Source: Collinsella sp. UBA6357 (GTDB taxonomy: Bacteria; Actinomycetota; Coriobacteriia; Coriobacteriales; Coriobacteriaceae). Taken from it: a stretch of 14,442 bases of DNA. The notes under the pieces are model-generated. The model was not told the origin of the DNA, did not search any database, and worked only from the letters and a program-made list of their open reading frames with translations. The DNA is taken from contig DJRP01000008.1 in assembly GCA_002437815.1 (NCBI GenBank), forward strand, positions 17,770 through 32,211, given 5' to 3'. The position numbers and the translations under genes were made by a program. Below are positions 1 through 7,750 of the stretch, piece after piece (position 1 is the first letter of the stretch; each line of letters starts with the position of its first letter).

Positions 1-2664
1 GAGCTCGAGGTGCCGCAGGCCTATGCCGAGTACGTCAAGGCTTGGTTCGCCTGTCATCTGATCGCGCGTGAGTACGGCCTGGGGGCTCCGGACGGCTTCG
101 TGTTCAATATGAGCGTAGGCTACGACCTCGAGGGCATCAAGAGCCCTAAAGTCGATGCGTACATCGAGGGCATGAAGGATGCAAGTGGCTCTGCCGTGTG
201 GACCGAGTGCCGCGAGTGGGCGCTGGCCAACCTCGATCGCTTCGAGCACATCGATGCCGCCTTTGTGGAATCGATCCCGGCGCGCGTGTCGAACTCCATC
301 ACCGAGTCCACGCTGCATGGTTGCCCGCCTGACGAGATTGAGCGTATCGCCACCTATCTGATCACCGAAAAGGGGCTCAACACCTACATCAAGTGCAACC
401 CGACGCTTTTGGGCTACGAGTTTGCACGTAAGCGTCTGGATGATCTGGGCTTCGACTATATCGTCTTCGACGACACGCACTTCCGCGAGGATCTGCAGTG
501 GGTTGACGCCGTGCCCATGTTCGAGCGCCTGATCGCCCTTACCGCCGAGCGCGGCCTGGAGTTTGGCGTCAAGCTGACCAACACCTTCCCGGTCGACGTG
601 ACGCGCGACGAGCTGCCCTCCACCGAGATGTACATGTCGGGCCGCTCTCTGTTCTCGCTCACCATCGAGGCCGCCCGCCGTATCACCGAGCAGTTTGACG
701 GGAAGCTCCGCATCTCCTATTCGGGTGGTGCCACCGTCTATAACATCCGCGCGCTCTACGATGCGGGTATCTGGCCGGTCACGTTGGCCACCGACGTACT
801 CAAGCCCGGTGGCTACGAGCGCTTCAGCCAGATGGCGGGGGAGTTTGGCAACCTTGACGGCAAGCCGTTCGCCGGTGTGTCGCTCGATGCCGTGACCGCG
901 ATCCAGGCCGACTCGCTCGAGAATCCGCTCTACAAGAAACCGCTGCGTCCGCTGCCCGATCGCAAGGTTCCCGGCAAGAGCCCGCTTAGCGACTGCTTCA
1001 CCACGCCCTGCCGCACGAGCTGCCCTATCTACCAGGATATCCCGGCCTATCTGGCCGCCGTGGACGAGGGGCGCTACGAGGATGCGCTCAACATCATCAT
1101 CGAGCGCAATGCCCTTCCGCATATCACCGGCACCATCTGCCCGCATCCTTGCGGTCGTGCCTGCGAGCGCGCGTTCTACGAGCCCGAGGGTGCCCAGATT
1201 CGCGCCTCCAAGCTCAAGGCCGCCCATGAGGCCATCACCACGGTGCTTCCCAAGCTGCGCGCCCAGGCGATCGCCAATACCGGTGACCGCAACGTTGCCG
1301 TCATCGGCGGCGGCCCGGCCGGCCTCGCCACGGCGTTCTTCCTCACCCGTGCCGGCGTGCCCGTCACGATCTTCGAGGCTCGCGAGGCGCTGGGCGGTAT
1401 CGTGCGCCATGTGATTCCGGAGTTCCGTATCTCTACCGAGGATATCGACCGCGATGCCCAGCTCTGCCAGGTCTTTGGTGCCAAGGTCGAGCTCAACTGC
1501 CGTGTTCGGTCCGTCGACGAGCTCAAGGCGCGGGGCTTTACCGATGTGGTTGTGGCCACCGGCGCCTGGATGCCCGGCTCGACCGGTCTCGGTGCCGATG
1601 CCGAGCTCGATGTGCTCGAGTTCCTCGAGGCCGCCAAGAAGAATGCCGACGAGCTCGAACTCGGCAGCGATGTCGTGGTCATCGGCGCCGGCAATACCGC
1701 CATGGACGCCGCTCGCGTGGCCAAGCGCCTGCACGGCGTGAAGAACGTGCGCCTAGTCTACCGCCGCACCAAGAAGCAGATGCCCGCCGACGAAGAAGAG
1801 CTTGATCTGGCGCTCGCCGAGGGCGTGGAGTTCTGCGAGCTGCTCGCGCCTGAGGCCCTGAACGGCACGACGCTTGTCTGCGACGTGATGCAGCTCGGTG
1901 CCGCCGACCAGTCCGGCCGCCAGCGCCCCGTTGCCACGGGCGAGACCGTCGAGATCCCGGCCACCACGGTGATCTGCGCCGTGGGCGAGGGCATCGATGC
2001 CTCTATCTATGATGCCGCCGGCGTCGAGCACGACCGTCGCGGCCGTCTTGCCGCCACTTCGACGGGCGTCAAGGGCGTCTGGGCTGCTGGCGACTGCCGC
2101 CGTGGTCCCGCGACCGTGGTCGAGGCCATCGCCGACGCCGCCGAGGTCGCCCGCGCCATCGCCGGCGTCAATTTCAACAAGTACGCCGCCGAGAACGCCA
2201 AGCCCGGCCGCGAGGAGACCTGCTACAGCCGCAAGGGCAACCTCTGCCGCGACAAGGCTCACTGCGACAAGACGCGCTGTCTGGGCTGCGGCTCGGTCTG
2301 CGAGGTGTGCTGCGACGTGTGCCCCAACCGTGCGAACGTCGCCATCGCTGTGCCCGGCATGGACAAGCATCAGGTGGTGCATGTCGACGGCATGTGCAAC
2401 GAGTGCGGTAACTGCGCCGTGTTCTGCCCCTATCAGGAGGGCCGTCCCTATAAGGACAAGCTCACCCTGTTCTGGAGCGCCGAAGATATGGATAACTCAG
2501 AGAACGAGGGTTTCCTTGCACTTCCCGACGGAGATTTCAGGGTTCGCGTCGCCGGCACCGAGCACGTCGTCTCCGTAGATGCTGTGAACACCGGTATCCC
2601 CGAGGCCGTCCGCCGCACCATCCAGGCGGTGCGCGACAGCTATCCGTATCTGCTTCAAAGGTAG
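1..2664 (+). CDS. ygfK: YgfK, putative selenate reductase-type flavin/Fe-S oxidoreductase (5' end outside window)
   Basis: The frame is open from base 1, so the start lies upstream. 887 residues are visible; E. coli YgfK has about 1030, so roughly 145 N-terminal residues are missing. Domains in visible-residue numbering: a TIM-barrel, dihydroorotate-dehydrogenase-like part (to about 310, with ESTLHGCPP); a DPYD/GltD-type Fe-S helical domain (C332, C337, C341 and C380, C384, C388); a FAD-binding Rossmann motif GGGPAG (436-441); a second dinucleotide motif (IGAGNTA, about 561-567); a FAD-closing AAGD ending at D698; and a C-terminal ferredoxin part with CxxC-rich motifs at C760-C774 and C799, C802, C805, C809. 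This is the architecture of an electron-transfer hub using NAD(P)H and Fe-S clusters. It heads a tight operon with a ferredoxin and a xanthine-dehydrogenase-family enzyme, so a role as electron acceptor in anaerobic purine oxidation is inferred. 'Selenate reductase' is a historical name; the physiological substrate is not shown here. Confidence 0.93.
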   Translation, partial: ELEVPQAYAEYVKAWFACHLIAREYGLGAPDGFVFNMSVGYDLEGIKSPKVDAYIEGMKDASGSAVWTECREWALANLDRFEHIDAAFVESIPARVSNSITESTLHGCPPDEIERIATYLITEKGLNTYIKCNPTLLGYEFARKRLDDLGFDYIVFDDTHFREDLQWVDAVPMFERLIALTAERGLEFGVKLTNTFPVDVTRDELPSTEMYMSGRSLFSLTIEAARRITEQFDGKLRISYSGGATVYNIRALYDAGIWPVTLATDVLKPGGYERFSQMAGEFGNLDGKPFAGVSLDAVTAIQADSLENPLYKKPLRPLPDRKVPGKSPLSDCFTTPCRTSCPIYQDIPAYLAAVDEGRYEDALNIIIERNALPHITGTICPHPCGRACERAFYEPEGAQIRASKLKAAHEAITTVLPKLRAQAIANTGDRNVAVIGGGPAGLATAFFLTRAGVPVTIFEAREALGGIVRHVIPEFRISTEDIDRDAQLCQVFGAKVELNCRVRSVDELKARGFTDVVVATGAWMPGSTGLGADAELDVLEFLEAAKKNADELELGSDVVVIGAGNTAMDAARVAKRLHGVKNVRLVYRRTKKQMPADEEELDLALAEGVEFCELLAPEALNGTTLVCDVMQLGAADQSGRQRPVATGETVEIPATTVICAVGEGIDASIYDAAGVEHDRRGRLAATSTGVKGVWAAGDCRRGPATVVEAIADAAEVARAIAGVNFNKYAAENAKPGREETCYSRKGNLCRDKAHCDKTRCLGCGSVCEVCCDVCPNRANVAIAVPGMDKHQVVHVDGMCNECGNCAVFCPYQEGRPYKDKLTLFWSAEDMDNSENEGFLALPDGDFRVRVAGTEHVVSVDAVNTGIPEAVRRTIQAVRDSYPYLLQR

Positions 2665-2674
2665 GGAACGAGTT

Positions 2675-3154
2675 ATGTCCCACAGAATCGAACATCATGT
2701 GGCATACGTCGCCTGCGGCAGCGGTTGCGCCGCCGCGGGCACGCAGGCCCATTGCAGCGAGGGCTGCATCGGCTGCGGCGCCTGCGTCGCGGCCTGCCCG
2801 CACGGGGCGATCGAGCTTGTCGACGGCGTCGCCCGGGTCGACCGCGCCAAGTGCACCGGCTGCGGCATGTGCGCCATGGCCTGCCCGCAACGCGTCATCG
2901 CCTTTGTGCCCAGCTATCAGGACATCTTGGTACGTTGCAACAACACCGATAAGGGCGCTGTCGCACGCAAGCTTTGCGCCACGAGCTGCATCGGTTGCGG
3001 CATGTGCGCCAAAAAGTGCCCGGCCGGCGCCATCGAGGTCGAGGACAACTGCGCGCACATCGACGGCGAGACCTGCATCTCGTGCGGCATGTGCGCCGTC
3101 GCCTGCCCGCATGGCGCCATCCATGACCGCCGCGGCTTGCGCGCGGGCGTATAG
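2675..3154 (+). CDS. RnfB-like stand-alone ferredoxin with four [4Fe-4S] motifs
   Basis: A 159-residue cysteine-rich protein. Four CxxCxxCxxxCP motifs are visible: C31/34/37/41, C60/63/66/70, C105/108/111/115 and C134/137/140/144. There are extra cysteines at 14, 18, 27, 88, 101 and 126. The order and spacing (two motifs, a roughly 35-residue linker containing VRCNNTDKG, then two more) resemble the C-terminal ferredoxin part of RnfB. The RnfB membrane anchor and its first cluster domain are absent, so this is a soluble module. ATG follows AGGGA overlapping the ygfK stop, 10 bp downstream, and the next gene starts 15 bp after this stop, so co-transcription is very likely. The inferred role is to carry electrons between the molybdenum enzyme and YgfK. 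E. coli has a ferredoxin-type gene (ygfS) in its related cluster, but the cysteine layout here is closer to RnfB, so no symbol is given. Confidence 0.9.
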   Translation: MSHRIEHHVAYVACGSGCAAAGTQAHCSEGCIGCGACVAACPHGAIELVDGVARVDRAKCTGCGMCAMACPQRVIAFVPSYQDILVRCNNTDKGAVARKLCATSCIGCGMCAKKCPAGAIEVEDNCAHIDGETCISCGMCAVACPHGAIHDRRGLRAGV

Positions 3155-3169
3155 GGAGAGGCGTTTAAC

Positions 3170-5947
3170 ATGGCACAGGAATACACCTTCACCGTCAACG
3201 GCGTCACGCGCACCACGACCGAGAATAAGCCGCTGCTGCGCTATCTCCGCGACGACCTGCACATCCACTCCGCCAAAGACGGCTGCTCCGAGGGCGCATG
3301 CGGCACCTGCACCATCCATGTGGACGGTGTCGCCGTCAAGGCCTGCGTACTCACCACGGCGCTTGCCGCCGGACGCGACATCGTGACCGTCGAGGGCCTG
3401 CCCGAGAACGTGCGCGAGGCCTTCGTCTATGCCTTCGGTGCCGTGGGCGCTGTCCAGTGCGGCTTCTGCATTCCGGGTATGGTCATGGCGGGTGCGGCGC
3501 TCATCGCCGAGGACCCGGAGCCCACCGAGGAGCAGATCAAGTACGCCATCCGCGGCAACATCTGTCGTTGTACCGGTTACAAGAAGATCATCGAGGGTAT
3601 CGCGCTCGCGGCGGCGGTGCTCCGCGGCGAGAAGCAGATCGACGAGGACCTGGAGCGCGGTGACGATTACGGCGTGGGCAAGCGCGCCTTCCGTATCGAC
3701 GTGCGCCGCAAGGTACTCGGCGAGGGCAAGTATCCCGACGATATCGACGAGCTCGACCAGCCGGGCCTGACTTACGCGAGCGCCGTGCGCTCCCAGTACC
3801 CGCGCGCCCGCGTTCTCTCCATCGACACCTCCAAGGCCGAGGCTCTGCCCGGTGTGGTGGGCGTGCTGCGCGCACGGGACGTGCCCGTGAACCAGGTGGG
3901 CCATCTCATCCAGGACTGGGACGTCATGATCGCCGAGGGCGATATCACCCGTTGCGTGGGCGACGCCATCGTGCTCGTGGTCGCCGAGGACGAGAAGACG
4001 CTCGAACGCGCCAAGAAGCTCGTCAAGATCGAGTATGAACCGCTCGAGCCGGTGCGTAACATCGCCGAGGCCAAGGCCCCCGGCGCGCCGCGCATCCATG
4101 ATAGCTTCTTCGCCTTTGGCAAGACCGTGGAGCTACACGACAACGTCTGTCAGAGCCGCCACGTCACCCGTGGCGACGCGGCGAAGGCGCTCGCCGAGAG
4201 CGCCTACACGGTGACGCAGCGCTTTACCACGCCCTTTACCGAGCATGCGTTTCTGGAGCCCGAGTGCGCTGTCGCCTTTCCCTACAAGGACGGCGTCAAG
4301 ATCCAGTCGACCGACCAAGGCGCCTACGACACGCGCAAAGAGACAGCCCACATGTTTGGCTGGGACAAGGAGCCCGAGCGCGTGGTCGTTGAGACGATGC
4401 TCGTAGGCGGCGGCTTCGGCGGCAAGGAGGACGTCTCGGTCCAGCACCTGGCCGCGCTCGCCGCGTATAAGTTCCAGCGCCCCGTCAAGTGCAAGCTCAC
4501 CCGCCAGGAGTCGCTCAACTTCCACCCCAAGCGCCATCCCATGGACGCCACGTTCACACTCGGCTGCGATGCGGAGGGCAACTTCACCGGTCTCGATTGC
4601 GAGATCAATTTCGACACCGGCGCCTACGCCTCACTCTGCGGCCCCGTGCTCGAGCGCGCGTGCACGCACGCCGTCGGTCCGTATAAGTACCAGAACACCG
4701 ACATCCGCGGCTATGGCTACTACACCAACAACCCGCCCGCGGGCGCCTTCCGGGGCTTTGGCGTGTGCCAGTCTGAGTTTGCGCTCGAGAGCCTGATCGA
4801 CCTTTTGGCCGAGAAGGTGGGCCTGGACCCGTGGGAGATCCGCTACAAGAACGCCATCGAGCCGGGCGAGGTGCTGCCCAACGGGCAGATCGCCGACTGC
4901 TCGACGGCGCTCAAAGAGACCTTGCTCGAGGTTAAGGACGCCTATTATGCGCATCCCGGTCGTGCCGGTATCGCCTGCGCCATGAAAAACGCCGGCGTGG
5001 GTGTGGGCTTGCCCGATGCCGGTCGCTGCAAGATCCGGGTCGAGGATGGCGTGGCCGTGGTCTATGCCGCGACCTCGGACATCGGCCAGGGCTGCAACAC
5101 CGTCTTTTTGCAGGATGTGGCCGAGGCCTGTGGCTTGCCGCTCGCGAACATCGCCAACGGCGAATGCTCGACGGAGAATGCGCCCGATTCCGGTACGACC
5201 TCCGGCTCGCGCCAGACGGTCGTGACGGGCGAGGCCGTGCGTGGGGCAGCATTCCTTATGCGCGACGCGATGCTGGATGTCGAAGCCGGCAGGCCCGCGC
5301 CCGCCGCGCCTGTCTCCGCACACGGTGACGGTGCCACGATCGAGTACGATGACGGCCACGCCTATACGTGCCGCGCCGAGGAGCTCGTTGCCGGCCAGGG
5401 CGTGCATCCGGCCGATCCCGCCACGGCGCTTCGCGCGCTCGAGGGCTGCGAGTTCGAATACGTCTATCTGGAGCCCACGGACAAGCTCGGTGCCGATGTG
5501 CCCAACCCCAAGAGCCATATCTGCTACGGATTCGCCACACACGTGGTGATCCTGGACGATAATGCCCGTGTGTGCGAGGTCTATGCGGCCCATGACTCGG
5601 GCAAGGTCATCAACCCCATCTCGATCCAGGGTCAGATCGAGGGCGGCGTGCTTATGGGCATGGGGTATGCGCTCACCGAGGGCTGGCCGCTCAAGGACTG
5701 CGTGCCCCAGGCCAAGTACGGCACGCTTGGGCTTTTTCGCGCGCCCGAAATTCCCGATATCCACGCCATCTATGTGGAGAAGGAAGACCTGCTGCCCGTG
5801 GCGTACGGTGGCAAGGGTATCGGCGAGATCGCCACGATTCCCACGGCGCCCGCCGTGCAGAACGCCTACCGCGCCTTCGATGGCAAGCTGCGGCCCGACC
5901 TGCCCATGGTCGACACACCGTACAGTCACGCGCGTCTGCGCCCCTAG
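3170..5947 (+). CDS. xdhD: XdhD-like molybdenum hydroxylase, fused [2Fe-2S] + molybdopterin domains (selenium-dependent xanthine dehydrogenase family)
   Basis: A 925-residue protein of the xanthine dehydrogenase family. The N-terminal part holds both [2Fe-2S] domains: C39, C44, C47, C59 (plant-type) and C97, C100, C132, C134 (helical, CGFC and CRC). From about residue 170 follows the molybdopterin large subunit, with GGGFGGK at 413-419, a GAFRGFG loop (525-531, R528), GQG at 639-641 and GKGIGE near the end, where E886 occupies the place of the catalytic glutamate. No FAD domain is present. This fused Fe-S/Mo layout matches E. coli XdhD and the family called selenium-dependent xanthine dehydrogenase. 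The likely reaction is hydroxylation of hypoxanthine, xanthine or a related purine. Electrons must leave through partner proteins, plausibly the upstream ferredoxin and YgfK. GGGAGAG lies 9 nt before ATG. Whether the cofactor carries labile selenium cannot be read from sequence. Confidence 0.9.
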   Translation: MAQEYTFTVNGVTRTTTENKPLLRYLRDDLHIHSAKDGCSEGACGTCTIHVDGVAVKACVLTTALAAGRDIVTVEGLPENVREAFVYAFGAVGAVQCGFCIPGMVMAGAALIAEDPEPTEEQIKYAIRGNICRCTGYKKIIEGIALAAAVLRGEKQIDEDLERGDDYGVGKRAFRIDVRRKVLGEGKYPDDIDELDQPGLTYASAVRSQYPRARVLSIDTSKAEALPGVVGVLRARDVPVNQVGHLIQDWDVMIAEGDITRCVGDAIVLVVAEDEKTLERAKKLVKIEYEPLEPVRNIAEAKAPGAPRIHDSFFAFGKTVELHDNVCQSRHVTRGDAAKALAESAYTVTQRFTTPFTEHAFLEPECAVAFPYKDGVKIQSTDQGAYDTRKETAHMFGWDKEPERVVVETMLVGGGFGGKEDVSVQHLAALAAYKFQRPVKCKLTRQESLNFHPKRHPMDATFTLGCDAEGNFTGLDCEINFDTGAYASLCGPVLERACTHAVGPYKYQNTDIRGYGYYTNNPPAGAFRGFGVCQSEFALESLIDLLAEKVGLDPWEIRYKNAIEPGEVLPNGQIADCSTALKETLLEVKDAYYAHPGRAGIACAMKNAGVGVGLPDAGRCKIRVEDGVAVVYAATSDIGQGCNTVFLQDVAEACGLPLANIANGECSTENAPDSGTTSGSRQTVVTGEAVRGAAFLMRDAMLDVEAGRPAPAAPVSAHGDGATIEYDDGHAYTCRAEELVAGQGVHPADPATALRALEGCEFEYVYLEPTDKLGADVPNPKSHICYGFATHVVILDDNARVCEVYAAHDSGKVINPISIQGQIEGGVLMGMGYALTEGWPLKDCVPQAKYGTLGLFRAPEIPDIHAIYVEKEDLLPVAYGGKGIGEIATIPTAPAVQNAYRAFDGKLRPDLPMVDTPYSHARLRP

Positions 5948-5974
5948 TCGGTTGTCAGGCGGCTGCCGCTGATG

Positions 5975-6144
5975 GCGACATTGCTGGACGGTTTCGCGGC
6001 CGAAACCGTCCAGCTCCGCATCTCTAGCGGCTCGTGGAGACGCTGCCGGACGGTTTTTCGCCCGAAACCGTCCGGCTCTGCACCCTTTGCGGTCTATGGT
6101 GACGCCGCTGGACAGTTTTGATGAGAAAAACGTCCAGCGGCGTC
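5975..6144. repeat. Three-hairpin block, copy A (about 60-bp period), plus a decayed fourth unit
   Basis: Three palindromes follow one another. Hairpin 1 has 14-bp arms, 5983-5996 with 6001-6014, and loop CGGC. Hairpin 2 has 12-bp arms, 6045-6056 with 6065-6076. Hairpin 3 has 13-bp outer arms, 6101-6113 with 6132-6144, and an inner GTTTT/AAAAC extension. All share cores of the type GGACGGTTT/AAACCGTCC. The linkers (GCATCTCTAG and CACCCTTTGCGG) are conserved in copy B. A weaker fourth unit sits at about 6161-6206. The whole 170-bp block aligns without gaps to 7461-7630; I count 138 identical positions. Nothing in the 5948-6241 gap looks like a gene. Confidence 0.88.
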
Positions 6145-6151
6145 TTCTTTA
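6101..6151 (+). terminator. Possible terminator of the ygfK-ferredoxin-xdhD operon (hairpin 3 of copy A)
   Basis: The third palindrome forms a long stem (13 bp plus an inner 5 bp) and is followed on the + strand by TTCTTTAT. It lies about 155 bp past the xdhD stop. The T-run is interrupted, and the hairpin also belongs to a repeated block, so termination may be a side function. Confidence 0.35.
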
Positions 6152-6241
6152 TGTTCAAGGGCGATGCTGCCGGACGTTTATTCGGCAGATAATGTCCAGC
6201 ACTGTCTTGTGGATTGAAGTGGGCTCGAAGCCGTTCTGTCG

Positions 6242-7240
6242 CTACAGATTGATCTCTCCCAGCCATGGCGGCAAGGGGGTTTGTCGTATGCCGGCTGTCT
6301 GCAAAATCGACGCCAAAACTCCCGGGGTGCGTACGTCGCGCATGGTAAATCGAACCAAAGGGTGTCCGTAGACGGATAGATGTGCCTCGCGTTGCCGCTC
6401 TGCCACAAGTGCCTCAGCGGTGGTTTTGCCTGCGAGCATCTTCTCGTTCGTGTATTTCGCAAAGCCGTCGAGCTCTCCGAGCGTGAGCAGCGCTGCCATG
6501 TGTTCCCAGGCGAAGTCGTTGCGCAAGATATGCTTGGAATCAAACGGATCGATCAGCTTGTATTGGAGTGCATCGGGGGCGAATCCAGTTTGGATCATGA
6601 CGGCGCGGGCCACGGATTCCCCGCCGCTCTCGGCCTGCGCATCGGCATATTCGAGCGTCTTGAGCGCTGTAGCCACTTCGAGCATTTGCCGCGCGGTCTG
6701 GCGATGCTCCACTCCTTCGCTGAGTGCGTCGCGATCGAGGCCGAGCGCGCCGAGAGCCGAATCCGCGATGGGCATGCCATCGGTAAAGCCGGTTGCGAGC
6801 AAACAGTCCACAACGGTTTGAAGTAAGGGAGTGACATTCACGCCCTCGGCGATGGCCGTCTCTTGCGGCTCGATGCGATAGCGCTTGATGTGTGCGGGTT
6901 TGCGCGTTGTCGGTTTGGTATGGCTGCAGACATGAACGAGGTCGAGGTATTTCCATGAGACTTCGAGTCCCCAGAGGCATGCGGCCGAGAACGAGCAGAA
7001 GACCCAATCGGGGTGAAGGGCCGCCAGGGTTCTGACGATCATGCGATGTCGCTGAGCCTTGTCGAGCTCCTGCCACGTGCTTTTGCGGACGAACATCCCG
7101 GGAAGGGGAGAGACCACGGTCGTACCGAGCCGTCTGCGGAGCGCCCGCGATATCGCCGGACTTGGCGGCAGCAGACACATGGAGTTCGTCTCGGCATCGA
7201 GCAAAAGGCGTTCAATGAGTTCGTCATTTTGGTGCGTCAT
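6242..7240 (-). CDS. AbiEi-like winged-helix protein with C-terminal Vsr/DUF559-like nuclease domain
   Basis: 332 residues from the ATG at 7240. This start is chosen because GGAGGAGG lies 6 nt upstream; a longer frame to 7273 would read through that ribosome site. Residues 1-55 look like the N-terminal helix-turn-helix of AbiEi-type proteins. The middle has hallmarks of that family: SFSAACLWGLE at 83-93 and VTPLLQTVVD at 136-145. The C-terminal third resembles Vsr/DUF559 PD-(D/E)xK enzymes: E208 (GGES), D242 (NDFAW), E256/D258 with K262 (ELDGFAK), then ERQRE at 281-285 and a late VRF. The family reading is from memory of these patterns. Such proteins are common in actinobacteria, where some carry unrelated names. 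No AbiEii-like toxin partner is adjacent. Two copies of a hairpin block flank the gene. DNA binding or cleavage is plausible; the biological role is unknown. Confidence 0.72.
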   Translation of the reverse strand: MTHQNDELIERLLLDAETNSMCLLPPSPAISRALRRRLGTTVVSPLPGMFVRKSTWQELDKAQRHRMIVRTLAALHPDWVFCSFSAACLWGLEVSWKYLDLVHVCSHTKPTTRKPAHIKRYRIEPQETAIAEGVNVTPLLQTVVDCLLATGFTDGMPIADSALGALGLDRDALSEGVEHRQTARQMLEVATALKTLEYADAQAESGGESVARAVMIQTGFAPDALQYKLIDPFDSKHILRNDFAWEHMAALLTLGELDGFAKYTNEKMLAGKTTAEALVAERQREAHLSVYGHPLVRFTMRDVRTPGVLASILQTAGIRQTPLPPWLGEINL

Positions 7241-7246
7241 GGTGTT

Positions 7247-7254
7247 CCTCCTCC
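7247..7254 (-). promoter_or_regulatory. Ribosome binding site fixing the start of the AbiEi-like gene
   Basis: On the minus strand GGAGGAGG is followed by 6 nt and ATG at 7240. It lies inside the extra codons of the longer open frame to 7273, which argues against that start. Confidence 0.8.
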
Positions 7255-7320
7255 TTTTCCGGGTTGCAGACAAAGGTGGCAGCCGCTTCTGTACAGCCGA
7301 CTGACACGGAACTGATCAGA

Positions 7321-7348
7321 TTTCTAGCACCGCAGCTAGATGGTTCAA
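7321..7348 (-). promoter_or_regulatory. Candidate promoter of the AbiEi-like gene
   Basis: On the minus strand, TTGAAC (7348-7343) and TAGAAA (7326-7321) are separated by 16 bp, each matching the sigma-70 consensus at 4 of 6 bases. A leader of about 75 nt would result. The spacer contains a small TCTAGC/GCTAGA inverted repeat. Confidence 0.35.
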
Positions 7349-7374
7349 AATGACCGCAAACAGATCTGCTCATT

Positions 7375-7407
7375 CGGTGAACGGTGGTCGGCACCGGTGA
7401 ACGGTGG
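7375..7407 (+). repeat. Short direct repeat, 13 bp, 20-bp period
   Basis: CGGTGAACGGTGG occurs at 7375-7387 and again at 7395-7407. The interval contains CACCGGTG, a perfect palindrome. It lies upstream of the AbiEi-like gene and between that gene and hairpin block B. Function unknown; it could be a protein-binding site or a replication-slippage product. Confidence 0.7.
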
Positions 7408-7460
7408 GTCGATTGTGAATGCCCCGTGTGCAGGGCGCAACGCGCGTGACCATACTGTTG

Positions 7461-7630
7461 GCGACACTGCTGGACAGTCTCGCGGCCGAAACCGTCCAGC
7501 GCTGCATCTCTAGTGGTCTGCGGCGACACTGCCGGACGGTTTTTCGGCTGAAAGCGTCCGGCCCTGCATCCTTTGTTGCTTATGGAGACGCTGCCGGACG
7601 GTTTTGCCAAGAAAACCGTCCGGCAGTGTC
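7461..7630. repeat. Three-hairpin block, copy B
   Basis: Direct repeat of 5975-6144, same length and hairpin order. Hairpin 1 is at 7469-7500 and hairpin 2 at 7531-7562. Hairpin 3 has 19-bp arms, 7587-7605 with 7612-7630, one G-U pair and loop GCCAAG. Compared with copy A, hairpin 3 shows two compensatory base-pair changes and one wobble change. Hairpins 1 and 2 carry uncompensated changes in copy B. The 510-bp stretch 7241-7750 holds this block, the 20-bp-period repeat and candidate promoters; I see no gene in it. Confidence 0.88.
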
Positions 7631-7683
7631 GCCGCGAGAACCAAAGATGGTCATGCCGAGCTGCGATGACCGGCAACCAAGGT

Positions 7684-7712
7684 TTGATGTCGTTCGATGT
7701 TGGGCATACTCT
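7684..7712 (+). promoter_or_regulatory. Weak candidate promoter of the nitroreductase pseudogene
   Basis: TTGATG (7684-7689) and TACTCT (7707-7712) are separated by 17 bp, about 40 bp before the ATG at 7751. The -10 match is poor (3 of 6), so this is tentative. Confidence 0.3.
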
Positions 7713-7750
7713 ACCCGCATTTGTAAAACGGCCGAGATGAGGAGCGCCCT

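Noticed and set aside
2537..4099. Long minus-strand open frame opposite the ferredoxin and xdhD genes
   Set aside because: It is antisense to genes with clear family motifs and has the Asp/Gly/Ala/His-rich make-up of a codon-bias shadow in GC-rich DNA.
4631..5929. Long minus-strand open frame opposite xdhD
   Set aside because: Same shadow effect; no ribosome site and no recognisable motif.
5975..7630. CRISPR-like array, because repeats recur every 60 bp or so
   Set aside because: Units are palindromes of changing sequence with conserved linkers, only three or four per block, and there are no cas genes. Repeats and spacers are not distinguishable as in CRISPR.
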